A stretch of DNA of 64,000 bases. It comes from Cladorhizidae sp. MBARI D1340-BT2 (Eukaryota; Porifera; Demospongiae; Poecilosclerida; Cladorhizidae). Below, in pieces: positions 48,433 to 61,597 of the stretch. Both the position numbers and the translations under genes were made by a program. Below the pieces are notes generated by a model. It saw only the letters and a program-made list of their open reading frames with translations. It had not been told where the DNA came from and ran no database searches. Each line of letters starts with the position of its first letter. Within the stretch, counting starts at the first letter, position 1. The stretch covers positions 14,844,816 through 14,908,815 of the forward strand of contig JAQNBH010000013.1 in the NCBI GenBank assembly GCA_028752905.1, read 5' to 3'.

Positions 48433-50155
48433 CTGCACACTTCAATGTATGAAATTGTTATACAGCTCAAAAGATAGGGTGCTCTGTCTTGTTACTAAAC
48501 AATTTGTAGCTTCATTGCTTCTGGATACTTCATTGTATGGATTTGATATATAGCACAAAAGATAGGTCTCTCTGTGTGCTCTCTTTTGATACTAAACAAG
48601 TTGTAGCTTCATTGATTCTGCACAGTTCACCCTATGGATTTGATATATAACTCAAAAGATAGGTCTCTCTGTGTGTTCTCGCTTGATACTAAAGATCAAT
48701 AGATTCTAAAAACTTCAATGTTTAAACTTGTTATATAGCTCAAAAGATAGATCTCTCTGCGTGCTCTCTCTTGATACTAAACAATTTGTAGCTTCATTGC
48801 TTCTGCATACTTCACTGTATGGATTTGATATTTAGCTCAAAAGATAGATCTCTCTGTGTGCATTCTTTTGATACCAAACAAGTTGCAGCTTAATAGATTC
48901 TGCACACTTCAATGTATGAAATTGTTATATAGCTCAAAAGATAGATCTCTCTGCGTGCTCTCTCTTGATACTAAACAATTTGTAGCTTCATTGCTTCTGC
49001 ATACTTCACTGTATGGATTTGATATTTAGCTCAAAAGATAGATCTCTCTGTGTGCATTCTTTTGATACTAAACAAGTTGTAGCTTAATAGATTCTGCACA
49101 CTTGAATGTATGAACTTATTATATAGCTCAAAAGATAGGTCTCTCTGCGTGCTCTCTCTTGATACTAAACAATTTGTAGCTTCATTGCTTGTGCATACAT
49201 CACTGTATGGATTTGATATATAGCTCAAAAGATAGGTCTCAATCTCTGTTCTTTCATGATACTACAGTTCCATAGTTTCTGCACACTTCACTGTATCCAC
49301 ATGATATATAGCTCAAAAGAGAGCTCTCTCTGCGTGTTCTCGCTTGATACTAAAGATCCATAGAATCTGAAAACTTCAGTGTATAAACTTGTTATATAGC
49401 TCAAAAGATTGATCTCTCTGCGTGCTCTCTCTTGATTACTAAACAAGTTGTAGCTTCATTGATTCATCATACTTCACTGTATGGATGTAGTATATAGCTC
49501 AAAAGATAGGCCTCTCTGTGTGCTCTCTTTTGATACTAAACAAGTTGTAGCTTCATTTATTCTGCACAATTCACCCTATGGATTTGATATAATTATACCT
49601 CAAAAGATAGGTCTCTCTCTGTGTTCTTTCATGATACTACAGTTCCATAGTTTCTGCACACTTCACTGTATCCACATGATATATAGCTCAAAAGAGAGAT
49701 CTCTCTGCGTGTTCTCGCTTTATTCTAAAGATCCAGAGATTCTGCACACTTCAGTGTATAAACTTGATATATAACTCAAAAGATAGGTCTCTCTGCGTGC
49801 TCTCTCTTCATACTAAACAAGTTGTAGCTTCATTGATTCTGAATACTTCACTGTATGGATTTGATATTTAGCTCAAAAGATAGGTCTCTCTGTGTGCTCT
49901 CTTTTGATACTAAACAAGTTGTAGTTTAATAGATCCTGCACACTTCAATGTATTAAAATGTTATATAGCTCAAAAGATAGGTCTCTCTGCGTGCTCTCTA
50001 TTGATACTAAACAATTTGTAGCTTCATTGCTTCTGAATACTTAACTGTATAGATTTGATATATAGCTCAAAAGATAGGTCTCTCTGTGTGCTCTCTTTTG
50101 ATACTAAACAAGTTGTAGCTTCATAGATTCTGTACACTTGAATGTATGAACTTAT

Positions 50156-51691
50156 GATTTAATGTTGCTATTGCTGAGCCTGTTAAGGCCATCACATATA
50201 TAATACAGCACAGTGTGAAACTATTTAGTAACTAACCTAATAACAATCTATATTTTAAAAAAGAAGTCAACAGTACTTAATTAATAAAATTATCCACAAT
50301 ATTAAGTTACAAGTGTCCCGCTGCTCAGGAAGGGGGGGACAGGAGTGGACCAAAGATCATTCCTCAGCTGACCATACAACAATTCCTTTCTCCTCTGCCA
50401 CCACTTCCCTACCCAATACATAACACACTCACCCACCTCCTCCATCACTGCATCACTTACTCCCTCCACATCTTTCCCCAAAAGCAATGCCACCTTTCCA
50501 TCCTTACTCACTCTTCTTAATTCATCCAGCCACTGTCTTGCCCCTGCAATTCTGCGTACCTCATCTATCAGAACCAGCCGATCCCTCTCAAATTCCCCGC
50601 ATGTCACCAAGAAATGTTCCACATCCTCCCCTGCTCCACTATCACACATTATACACCTCTCATCCCTAACTATCCCACATCTCTTCTTATCCTCTAACAA
50701 CCCAGCTGATGCAGTCCTCAGTCTAAATTGCAGCCGCACACCTTCCTGACCATGCATGGACCTCACATACCTCTCCACTCCTGCACCATTCTTTGCCGAT
50801 TTATAATAATTCAGCGTACTTTTCCCGTCTACTTCCTCCTCCCAGTCCTTCTCATTTCTCACCTTCACTTTCCCCTTCCACTTGCGCACTGATCCAACCT
50901 CGTTGTTTATCTTGTACTTTCTCCTCAAGATCTCATATTCTTCCCACCATCCAATTCCTCCATCCTCTCGTAGTTTATTTACAACAACTTTAACCAATCT
51001 GCTCTGTTCCAACACCTCTAATCTCTTGCCAAACAAAACCTTCATCTCTTCCCTCCTCTCCTCTAGCTTCCTCCACCCCATATCTCCCCGTATTGCCACT
51101 CCTGCTACTGTATCACTTGCCCCCAACAGTCTCCTACCCACTCTCATCTGTGCTGACTCCAACTTCTTGCGAGCATTCCGTCCTCCTGTCCACCACACTT
51201 CGGCTGCATGCTCCATACTGGGTCTCGCTAGAAGCTCCCACACCATTCTTCCTCTGTCTACTTCCACCTGCCCATTCACTCTACTCATCCATATTACCTT
51301 TCCAACCCACTCTTCTGCCTTCTTTGCCATCTTATCTAACTGAACATTACCCCTTAGCTTCCTATCAAACCATATTCCTAAGTACTTGAATTCTTTGACC
51401 TCTTCCAATATCTCCTCACCAATCCTCCAATGCACTTCTGATTCCTTCTTCCCTACTACCATGACCTTGCTCTTCTTGCTATTAAATTTCATCTTCCACC
51501 TTAACACATACGCCTGTACCACATCCAACATAGCTTGCAGTTCCACCCCTAAGTCAGCCAGAAGAACAACATCATCTGCATACATGAGTGCCCCACACCA
51601 GCAGCCTTCCACTTTGACTCCTAGCTCAGTTCTCTCCAATTCCTCTGCCATTCCCATCAGATATATATTGAAAAGAAGTGGAAACAAAGGT
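50156..51691 (-). mobile_element. 5'-truncated LINE fragment in the array, copy 2
   Basis: Exactly 8,925 bp from copy 1, with an identical predicted 467-residue protein and identical flanks. It is therefore a passenger of the array duplication, not an independent insertion. Confidence 0.93.
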
Positions 51692-54114
51692 ATTATATAG
51701 CTCAAAAGATAGGTCTCTCTGCGTGCTCTCTCTTGATACTAAACAATTTGTAGCTTCATTGCTTGTGCACACATCACTGTATGGATTTGATATATAGCTC
51801 AAAAGATAGGTCTCTCTGTGTTCTCTCTTTTGATACAAGTTGTAGCTTCATTGATTCTGCATACTTCGCTGTATGTATTTGATATATAGATCAAAAGATA
51901 GGCCTATCTGTGTGCTCTCTTTTGATACTAAACAAGTTGTAGCTTCATTGATTCTGCACAGTTCACCCTATGGATTTGATATATAGCCCAAAAGATAGGT
52001 CTCTGTGTGTTCTCGCTTGACACTAAAGATCCATAGATTCTGAAAACTTCAGTGTATAAACTTGTCATATAGCTCAAAAGATAGATCTCTCTGCGTGCTC
52101 TCTCTTGATACTAAACAAGTTGTAGCTTAATAGATTCTGCACACTTCAATGTATGAAATTGTTATATAGCTCAAAAGATAGATCTCTCTGCGTGCTCTCT
52201 CTTGATACTAAACAATTTGTAGCTTCATTGCTTCTGCATACTTCACTGTATGGATTTGATATTTAGCTCAAAAGATAGATCTCTCTGTGTGCATTATTTT
52301 GATACTAAACAATTTGTAGCTTCATTGCTTCTGAATACTTAACTGTATAGATTTAATATTTAGCTCAAAAGATAGATCTCTCTGTGTGCATTCTTTTGAT
52401 ACTAAACAAGTTGTAGCTTAATAGATTCTGCACACTTGAATGTATGAACTTATTATATAGCTCAAAAGATAGGTCTCTCTGCGTGCTCTCTCTTGATACT
52501 AAACAATTTGTAGCTTCATTGCTTGTGCATACATCACTGTATGGATTTGATATATAGCTCAAAAGATAGGTCTCTCTGTGTTCTCTCTTTTGATACTAAA
52601 CAAGTTGTAGCTTCATTGATTCTGCATACTTCGCTGTATGGATTTGATATATAGGTCAAAAGATAGGACTATCTGTGTGCTCTCTTTTGATACTAAACAA
52701 GTTGTAGCTTCATTGATTCTGCACAGTTCACCATATGGATTTGATATATAGCCCAAAAGATAGGTCTCTCTGTGTGTTCTCGCTTGACACTAAAGATCCA
52801 TAGATTCTGAAAACTTCAGTGTATAAACTTGTCATATAGCTCAAAAGATAGATCTCTCTGCGTGCTCTCTCTTGATACTAAACAATTTGTAGCTTCATTG
52901 TTCTGCATACTTCACTGTATGGATTTGATATTTAGCTATAAAGATAGGTCTCTCTGTGTGCTCTCATTTGATACTAAACAAGTTGTAGCTTAATGGATTC
53001 TGCACACTTCAATGTATGAAATTGTTATATAGCTCAAAAGATAGGGTGCTCTGTCTTGTTACTAAACAATTTGTAGCTTCATTGCTTCTGCATACTTCAT
53101 TGTATGGATTTGATATATAGCACAAAAGATAGGTCTCTCTGTGTGCTCTCTTTTGATACTAAACAAGTTGTAGCTTGATTGATTCTGTATACTTTACTGT
53201 ATGGATTTGATATGTAGGTCAAAAGATAGGCCTATCTGTGTTGTGCTCCCTTTTGATACTAAACAAGTTGTAGCTTCATTGATTCTGCACAGTTCACCCT
53301 ATGGATTTGATATATAACTCAAAAGATAGGTCTCTCTGTGTGTTCTCGCTTGATACTAAAGATCAATAGATTCTAAAAACTTCAATGTTTAAACTTGTTA
53401 TATAGCTCAAAAGATAGATCTCTCTGCGTGCTCTCTCTTGATACTAAACAATTTGTAGCTTCATTGCTTCTGCATACTTCACTGTATGGATTTGATATTT
53501 AGCTCAAAAGATAGATCTCTCTGTGTGCATTCTTTTGATATACTAAACAAGTTGTAGCTTAATAGATTCTGCACACTTCAATGTATGAAATTGTTATATA
53601 GCTTAAAAGATAGATCTCTCTGCGTGCTCTCTCTTGATACTAAACAAGTTGTAGCTTCATTGATTCTACAAACTTCACTGTATGGATTTGATATTTAGCT
53701 CAAAAGATAGATCTCTCTGTGTGCATTCTTTTGATATACTAAACAAGTTGTAGCTTAATGGATTCTGCACACTTCAATTTATGAAATTGTTATATAGCTC
53801 AAAAGATAGGGTGCTCTGTCTTGTTACTAAACAATTTGTAGCTTCATTGCTTCTGCATACTTCATTGTATGGATTTGATATATAGCACAAAAGATAGGTC
53901 TCTCTGTGTGCTCTCTTTTGATACTAAACGAGTTGTAGCTTCATTGATTCTGCACAGTTCACCCTATGGATTTGATATATAGCTCAAAAGATAGGTCTCA
54001 ATCTCTGTTCTTTCATGATACTACAGTTCCATAGTTTCTGCACACTTCACTGTATCCACATGATATATAGCTCAAAAGAGAGCTCTCTCTGCGTGTTCTC
54101 GCTTGATACTAAAG

Positions 54115-57100
54115 ATCCATAGAATCTGAAAACTTCAGTGTATAAACTTGTTATATAGCTCAAAAGATTGATCTCTCTGCATGCTCTCTCTTGATACTAA
54201 ACAATTTGTAGTTCCATTGCTTCTGCATACTTCACTGTATGGATTTGATATATAGCTCAAAAGATAGGTCTCTCTGTGTGCTCTCTTGATACTAAACAAG
54301 TTTTAGCTTCATTGTTTCTGCATACTTCGCTGTATGGATTTGATATATAGCTTAAAAGATAGGTCTCTCTGTGTGCTCTCTTTTGTACTACACAAGTTGT
54401 AGCTTCATAGATTCTGCACACTTCAGTGTATGAACTTGTTATATAGCTCAAAAGATAGGTCTCTCTGCGTGCACTCTCTTGATACTAAACAAGTTGTAGC
54501 TTCATTGATTCATCATACTTCACTGTATGGATTTAGTATATAGCTCAAAAGATAGGCCTCTCTGTGTGCTCTCTTTTGATACTAAACAAGTTGTAGCTTC
54601 ATTTATTCTGCACAATTCACCCTATGGATTTGATATAATTATACCTCAAAAGATAGGTCTCTCTCTGTGTTCTTTCATGATACTACAGTTCCATAGTTTC
54701 TGCACACTTCACTGTATCCACATGATATATAGCTCAAAAGAAAGATCTCTCTGCGTGTTCTCGCTTTATTCTAAAGATCCAGAGATTCTGCACACTTCAG
54801 TGTATAAACTTGTTATATAACTCAAAAGATAGGTCTCTCTGCGTGCTCTCTCTTGATACTAAACAAGTTGTAGTTTCATTGATTCTGAATACTTCACTGT
54901 ATGGATTTGATATTTAGCTCAAAAGATAGGTCTCTCTGTGTGCTCTCTTTTGATACTAAACAAGTTGTAGTTTAATAGATCCTGCACACTTCAATGTATG
55001 AAAATGTTATATAGCTCAAAAGATAGGTCTCTCTGCGTGCTCTCTATTGATACTAAACAATTTGTAGCTTCATTGCTTCTGAATACTTAACTGTATAGAT
55101 TTGATATATAGCTCAAAAGATAGGTCTCTCTGTGTGCTCTCTTTTGATACTAAACAAGTTGTAGGTTCATAGATTCTGCACACTTGAATGTATGAACTTA
55201 TTATATAGCTCAAAAGATAGGTCTCTCTGCGTGCTCTCTCTTGATACTAAACAATTTGTAGCTTCATTGCTTGTGCACACATCACTGTTGGATTTGATAT
55301 ATAGCTCAAAAGATAGGTCTCTCTGTGTTCTCTCTTTTGATACAAGTTGTAGCTTCATTGATTCTGCATACTTCGCTGTATGGATTTGATATATAGGTCA
55401 AAAGATAGGCCTATCTGTGTGCTCTCTTTTGATACTAAACAAGTTGTAGCTTCATTGATTCTGCACAGTTCACCCTATGGATTTGATATATAGCCCAAAA
55501 GATAGGTCTCTCTGTGTGTTCTCGCTTGACACTAAAGATCCATAGATTCTGAAAACTTCAGTGTATAAACTTGTCATATAGCTCAAAAGATAGATCTCTC
55601 TGCGTGCTCTCTCTTGATACTAAACAATTTGTAGCTTCATTGTCCTGCATACTTCACTGTATGGATTTGATATTTAGCTAAAAAGATAGGTCTCTCTGTG
55701 TGCTCTCATTTGATACTAAACAAGTTGTAGCTTAATGGATTCTGCACACTTCAATGTATGAAATTGTTATATAGCTCAAAAGATAGGGTGCTCTGTCTTG
55801 TTACTAAACAATTTGTAGCTTCATTGCTTCTGCATACTTCATTATATGGATTTGATATATAGCACAAAAGATAAGTCTCTCTGTGTGCTCTCTTTTGATA
55901 CTAAACAAGTTGTAGCTTGATTGATTCTGTATACTTCACTGTATGGATTTGATATGTAGGTCAAAAGATAGGCCTATCTGTGTGCTCCCTTTTGATACTA
56001 AACAAGTTGTAGCTTCATTGATTCTGCACAGTTCACCCTATGGATTTGATATATTACTCAAAAGATAGGTCTCTCTGTGTGTTCTCGCTTGATACTAAAG
56101 ATCCATAGAATCTGAAAACTTCAGTGTATAAACTTGTTATATAGCTCAAAAGATTGATCTCTCTGCATGCTCTCTCTTGATACTAAACAATTTGTAATTC
56201 CATTGCTTCTGCATACTTCACTGTATGGATTTGATATATAGCTCAAAAGATAGGTCTCTCTGTGTGCTCTCTTGATACTAAACAAGTTTTAGCTTCATTG
56301 TTTCTGCATACTTCGCTGTATGGATTTGATATATAGCTTAAAAGATAGGTCTCTCTGTGTGCTCTCTTTTGTACTACACAAGTTGTAGCTTCATAGATTC
56401 TGCACACTTCAGTGTATGAACTTGTTATATAGCTCAAAAGATAGGTCTCTCTGCGTGCACTCTCTTGATACTAAACAAGTTGTAGCTTCATTGATTCATC
56501 ATACTTCACTGTATGGATTTAGTATATAGCTCAAAAGATAGGCCTCTCTGTGTGCTCTCTTTTGATACTAAACAAGTTGTAGCTTCATTTATTCTGCACA
56601 ATTCACCCTATGGATTTGATATAATTATACCTCAAAAGATAGGTCTCTCTCTGTGTTCTTTCATGATACTACAGTTCCATAGTTTCTGCACACTTCACTG
56701 TATCCACATGATATATAGCTCAAAAGAAAGATCTCTCTGCGTGTTCTCGCTTTATTCTAAAGATCCAGAGATTCTGCACACTTCAGTGTATAAACTTGTT
56801 ATATAACTCAAAAGATAGGTCTCTCTGCGTGCTCTCTCTTGATACTAAACAAGTTGTAGTTTCATTGATTCTGAATACTTCACTGTATGGATTTGATATT
56901 TAGCTCAAAAGATAGGTCTCTCTGTGTGCTCTCTTTTGATACTAAACAAGTTGTAGTTTAATAGATCCTGCACACTTCAATGTATGAAAATGTTATATAG
57001 CTCAAAAGATAGGTCTCTCTGCGTGCTCTCTATTGATACTAAACAATTTGTAGCTTCATTGCTTCTGAATACTTAACTGTATAGATTTGATATATAGCTC

Positions 57101-58086
57101 AAAAGATAGGTCTCTCTGTGTGCTCTCTTTTGATACTAAACAAGTTGTAGGTTCATAGATTCTGCACACTTGAATGTATGAACTTATTATATAGCTCAAA
57201 AGATAGGTCTCTCTGCGTGCTCTCTCTTGATACTAAACAATTTGTAGCTTCATTGCTTGTGCACACATCACTGTTGGATTTGATATATAGCTCAAAAGAT
57301 AGGTCTCTCTGTGTTCTCTCTTTTGATACAAGTTGTAGCTTCATTGATTCTGCATACTTCGCTGTATGGATTTGATATATAGGTCAAAAGATAGGCCTAT
57401 CTGTGTGCTCTCTTTTGATACTAAACAAGTTGTAGCTTCATTGATTCTGCACAGTTCACCCTATGGATTTGATATATAGCCCAAAAGATAGGTCTCTCTG
57501 TGTGTTCTCGCTTGATACTAAAGATCCATAGATTCTGAAAACTTCAGTGTATAAACTTGTCATATAGCTCAAAAGATAGATCTCTCTGCGTGCTCTCTCT
57601 TGATACTAAACAATTTGTAGCTTCATTGTCCTGCATACTTCACTGTATGGATTTGATATTTAGCTAAAAAGATAGGTCTCTCTGTGTGCTCTCATTTGAT
57701 ACTAAACAAGTTGTAGCTTAATGGATTCTGCACACTTCAATGTATGAAATTGTTATATAGCTCAAAAGATAGGGTGCTCTGTCTTGTTACTAAACAATTT
57801 GTAGCTTCATTGCTTCTGCATACTTCATTATATGGATTTGATATATAGCACAAAAGATAAGTCTCTCTGTGTGCTCTCTTTTGATACTAAACAAGTTGTA
57901 GCTTGATTGATTCTGTATACTTCACTGTATGGATTTGATATGTAGGTCAAAAGATAGGCCTATCTGTGTGCTCCCTTTTGATACTAAACAAGTTGTAGCT
58001 TCATTGATTCTGCACAGTTCACCCTATGGATTTGATATATTACTCAAAAGATAGGTCTCTCTGTGTGTTCTCGCTTGATACTAAAG
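54115..58086 (+). repeat. 1,986 bp tandem duplication inside copy 2
   Basis: 54115-56100 and 56101-58086 are near-identical. The junction at 56101 switches from a GATCAATAGATTC-type monomer context to the GATCCATAGAATC context. Copy 1 has only one version (about 45190-47175). So this duplication followed the 8.9 kb one. Confidence 0.92.
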
Positions 58087-59090
58087 ATCAATAGATTCTA
58101 AAAACTTCAATGTTTAAACTTGTTATATAGCTCAAAAGATAGATCTCTCTGCGTGCTCTCTCTTGATACTAAACAATTTGTAGCTTCATTGCTTCTGCAT
58201 ACTTCACTGTATGGATTTGATATTTAGCTCAAAAGATAGATCTCTCTGTGTGCATTCTTTTGATATACTAAACAAGTTGTAGCTTAATAGATTCTGCACA
58301 CTTCAATGTATGAAATTGTTATATAGCTTAAAAGATAGATCTCTCTGCGTGCTCTCTCTTGATACTAAACAATTTGTAGCTTCATTGCTTCTGCATACTT
58401 CACTGTATGGATTTGATATATAGCTCAATAGATAGGTCTCTCTGTGTGCTCTCTTTTGATTCTAAACAAGTTGTAGCTTCATAGATTCTGCACAAATCAG
58501 TGTATGAACTTGTTATATAGCTCAAAAGATAGGTCTCTCTGTTTGCTCTCTCTTGATACTAAACAATTTGTAGCTTCATTGCTTCTGCATACTTCACTGT
58601 ATGGATTTGATATATAGCACAAAAGATAGATCTCTCTGTGTGCTCTCTTTTGATACTAAACAAGTTGTAGCTTCATTGATTCATCATACATCATTGTATG
58701 GATTTAGTATATAGCTCAAAAGATAGGCCTCTCTGTGTGCTCTCTTTTGATACTAAACAAGTTGTAGCTTCATTTATTCTGCACAGTTCACCCTATGGAT
58801 TTGATATATAGGTCAAAAGATAGGCCTCTCTGTGTGCTCTCTTTTGATACTAAACAAGTTGTAGCTTCATTTATTCTGCACAGTTCACCCTATGGATTTG
58901 ATATATAGGTCAAAAGATAGGCCTCTCTGTGTGCTCTCTTTTGATACTAAACAAGTTGTAGCTTCATTTATTCTGCACAATTCACCCTATGGATTTGATA
59001 TATACCTCAAAAGATAAGTCTCTCTCTGTATTCTTTCATGATACTACAGTTCCATAGTTTCTGCACACTTCACTGTATCAACATGATATA

Positions 59091-59654
59091 CTGTGTCCAA
59101 GCATACAACCCTCACCTCCAGAAAGACATCTACACACTCGAAAAAGTTCAGAGAAGAATGGTGCGTCTGATCAACGGCCTTGAAGGAGCCCACTATGAAG
59201 ACAAATTGATTGAACTTAATCTAACCACATTGGTTGAGAGGCGTCGGAGATTTGACCTTACTGAAGTGTATAAAATATTGAGTGGGCACACTAATATTGA
59301 AGTAGAGAGCCTTTTCTCATATGTGACCGATAAGCATAGTGTCAACACCCGATGTGCTCAGAGTGGACACCTCACTGTACCTAGATCGAGATTAGACTTA
59401 AGAAAATACTTTTTCAATTGTAGAGTAATCTCTGACTGGAACTCCTTACCAAACTTGATCAGGAGTTCAACCTCTTTGAAATCTTTTAAGTATAAATTGT
59501 ATCGTCACCTTGCCATCCAGCAGTAACAATATAATGTTGTGTCTCCATCCTATATTCTATACATACATATATTCTATACATACACATGTGAAAGTGTCTC
59601 TAGAATTATATCTCAATATCAATATCAATATCAATATCAATATCAATATCAATA
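59091..59654 (+). mobile_element. CR1/L2-like LINE 3' end with AATATC microsatellite tail
   Basis: A 564 bp insert absent from the equivalent site in copy 1 (about 48175). It encodes the C-terminal tail of a LINE RT: LEKVQRRMVRLINGLEGAHY, LVERRRRFDLTEVYKILSG, YFFNCRVISDWNSLP, and a stop at 59524-59526. A short 3' UTR and about six copies of AATATC follow at the 3' end. Severe 5' truncation and a microsatellite tail fit CR1/L2-type insertion. A target duplication of about 5 bp (ATATA) is possible, but the tail makes it ambiguous. Confidence 0.88.
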
Positions 59655-61426
59655 TAGCTCAAAAGAGAGATCTCTCTGCGTGTTCTCGCTTTATTCTAAA
59701 GATCCAGAGATTCTGCACACTTCAGTGTATAAACTTGATATATAACTCAAAAGATAGGTCTCTCTGCGTGCTCTCTCTTCATTACTAAACAAGTTGTAGC
59801 TTCATTGATTCTGAATACTTCATTGTATGGATTTGATATTTAGCTCAAAAGATAGGTCTCTCTGTGTGCTCTCTTTTGATACTAAACAAGTTGTAGCTTC
59901 ATAGATTCTGCACACTTGAATGTATGAACTTATTATATAGCTCAAAAGATAGGTCTCTCTGCGTGCTCTCTCTTGATACTAAACAATTTGTAGCTTCATT
60001 GCTTGTGCATACATCACTGTATGGATTTGATATATAGCTCAAAAGATAGGTCTCTCTGTGTTCTCTCTTTTGATACTAAACAAGTTGTAGCTTCATTGAT
60101 TCTGCATACTTCGCTGTATGTATTTGATATATAGGTCAAAAGATAGGCCTATCTGTGTGCTCTCTTTTAATACTAAACAAGTTGTAGCTTCATTGATTCT
60201 ACACAGTTCACCCTATGGATTTGATATATAGCCCAAAAGATAGGCCTCTCTGTGTGTTCTCGCTTGACACTAAAGATCCATAGATTCTGAAAACTTAAGT
60301 GTATAAACTTGTCATATAGCTCAAAAGATAGATCTCTCTGCGTGCTCTCTCTTGATACTAAACAATTTGTAGCTTCATTGTTCTGCATACTTCACTGTAT
60401 GGATTTGATATTTAGCTAAAAAGATAGGTCTCTCTGTGTGCTCTCATTTGATACTAAACAAGTTGTAGCTTAATGGATTCTGCACACTTCAATGTATGAA
60501 ATTGTTATATAGCTCAAAAGATAAGGTGCTCTGTCTTGTTACTAAACAATTTGTAGCTTCATTGCTTCTGCATACTTCATTGTATGGATTTGATATATAG
60601 CACAAAAGATAGGTCTCTCTGTGTGCTCTCTTTTGATACTAAATAAGTTGTAGCTTCATTGATTCTGCACAGTTCACCCTATGGTTTGATATATAACTCA
60701 AAAGATAGGCCTCTCTGTGTGTTCTCGCTTGATACTACTAAAGATCAATAGATTCTAAAAACTTCAATGTTTAAACTTGTTATATAGCTCAAAAGATAGA
60801 TCTCTCTGCGTGCTCTCTCTTGATACTAAACAATTTGTAGCTTCATTGCTTCTGCATACTTCACTGTATGGATTTGATATTTAGCTCAAAAGATAGATCT
60901 CTCTGTGTACATTCTTTTGATACTAAACAAGTTGTAGCTTAATAGATTCTGCACACTTCAATGTATGAAATTGTTATATAGCTCAAAAGATAAATCTCTC
61001 TGCGTGCTCTCTCTTGATACTAAACAATTTGTAGCTTCGTTGCTTCTGCATACTTCACTGTATGGATTTTATATTTAGCTCAAAAGATAGATCTCTCTGT
61101 GTGCATTCTTTTGATACTAAACAATTTGTAGCTTCATTGCTTCTGAATACTTAACTGTATAGATTTGATATTTAGCTCAAAAGATAGATCTCTCTGTGTG
61201 CATTCTTTTGATACTAAACAAGTTGTAGCTTAATAGATTCTGCACACTTGAATGTATGAACTTATTATATAGCTCAAAAGATAGGTCTCTCTGCGTGCTC
61301 TCTCTTGATACTAAACAATTTGTAGCTTCATTGCTTCTGCATAATTCACTGTATGGATTTGATATTTAGCTCAAAAGATAGATCTCTCTGTGTGCATTCT
61401 TTTGATACTAAACAAGTTGTAGCTTA

Positions 61427-61597
61427 AAGGAGTACATCAGGAGGGAAGTAAAGACCAGGACAAAGGCTGAATTGGTGGGTGGAATAAGACGATTTTGGTT
61501 AACTGTAGATATTACTAAATGTCAGAAATACATTAGACACCTTAGAAAAGTAATTCCTAAAATAATAGAACTGGAGGGTGCAGCTACAGGGTACTGA
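61427..61597 (+). pseudogene. C-terminal fragment of a Tc1/mariner-like transposase
   Basis: An open frame begins exactly where the satellite stops. It has KEYIRREVKTRTKAELVGGI, then FWLTVDITKCQKYIRHLRKV and a TGA at 61595-61597. This tail style is seen in DDE_3 (Tc1/mariner) proteins. The catalytic core is absent, cut off by the satellite junction. Confidence 0.65.

Larger units (their letters stand above)
48433..59896 (+). repeat. 8,925 bp higher-order unit, copy 2, enlarged
   Basis: Matches copy 1 through 56100. It is then interrupted by a 1,986 bp tandem duplication, resumes at 58087 with offset 10,911, is interrupted again by a 564 bp LINE insertion at 59091, and ends by about 59896 where the match to 48421 fails. 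Only scattered single-base differences from copy 1 were seen, for example 41036/49961, 43550/52475 and 45242/54167. Confidence 0.92.
36485..61426 (+). repeat. Main 97 bp satellite array, about 220 monomers
   Basis: Head-to-tail monomers average 96-97 bp. The core reads TATATAGCTCAAAAGATAGG, TCTCTCTGTGTGCTCTC, TTTTGATACTAAACAAGTTG, TAGCTTCATTGATTCTGCA, then CACTTCACTGTATGGATTTGA. Two main variants tend to alternate. The A type has CTGTGTGCTCTCTTTTGATAC and the B type has CTGCGTGCTCTCTCTTGATAC with AAACAATTTG. A-type units contain a perfect 8 bp inverted repeat TCAAAAGA/TCTTTTGA around a 19-base loop. Further variants (CTTTCATGATACTACAG, GATAGGGTGCTCTGTC) recur in fixed order, giving higher-order repeats. 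Short ORFs in the array are by-products of the repeat. Confidence 0.97.

Noticed and set aside
38023..57375. Family of 60-97 residue ORFs recurring across the array on both strands
   Set aside because: They follow the satellite monomer period ([12 protein letters not shown] or [12 protein letters not shown]) and exist only because the repeat lacks stops in those frames. No independent coding signal.
36485..61426. CRISPR-like regular repeats
   Set aside because: The whole 97 bp unit is repeated with gradual variation. There are no unique spacers, and the context is eukaryotic.
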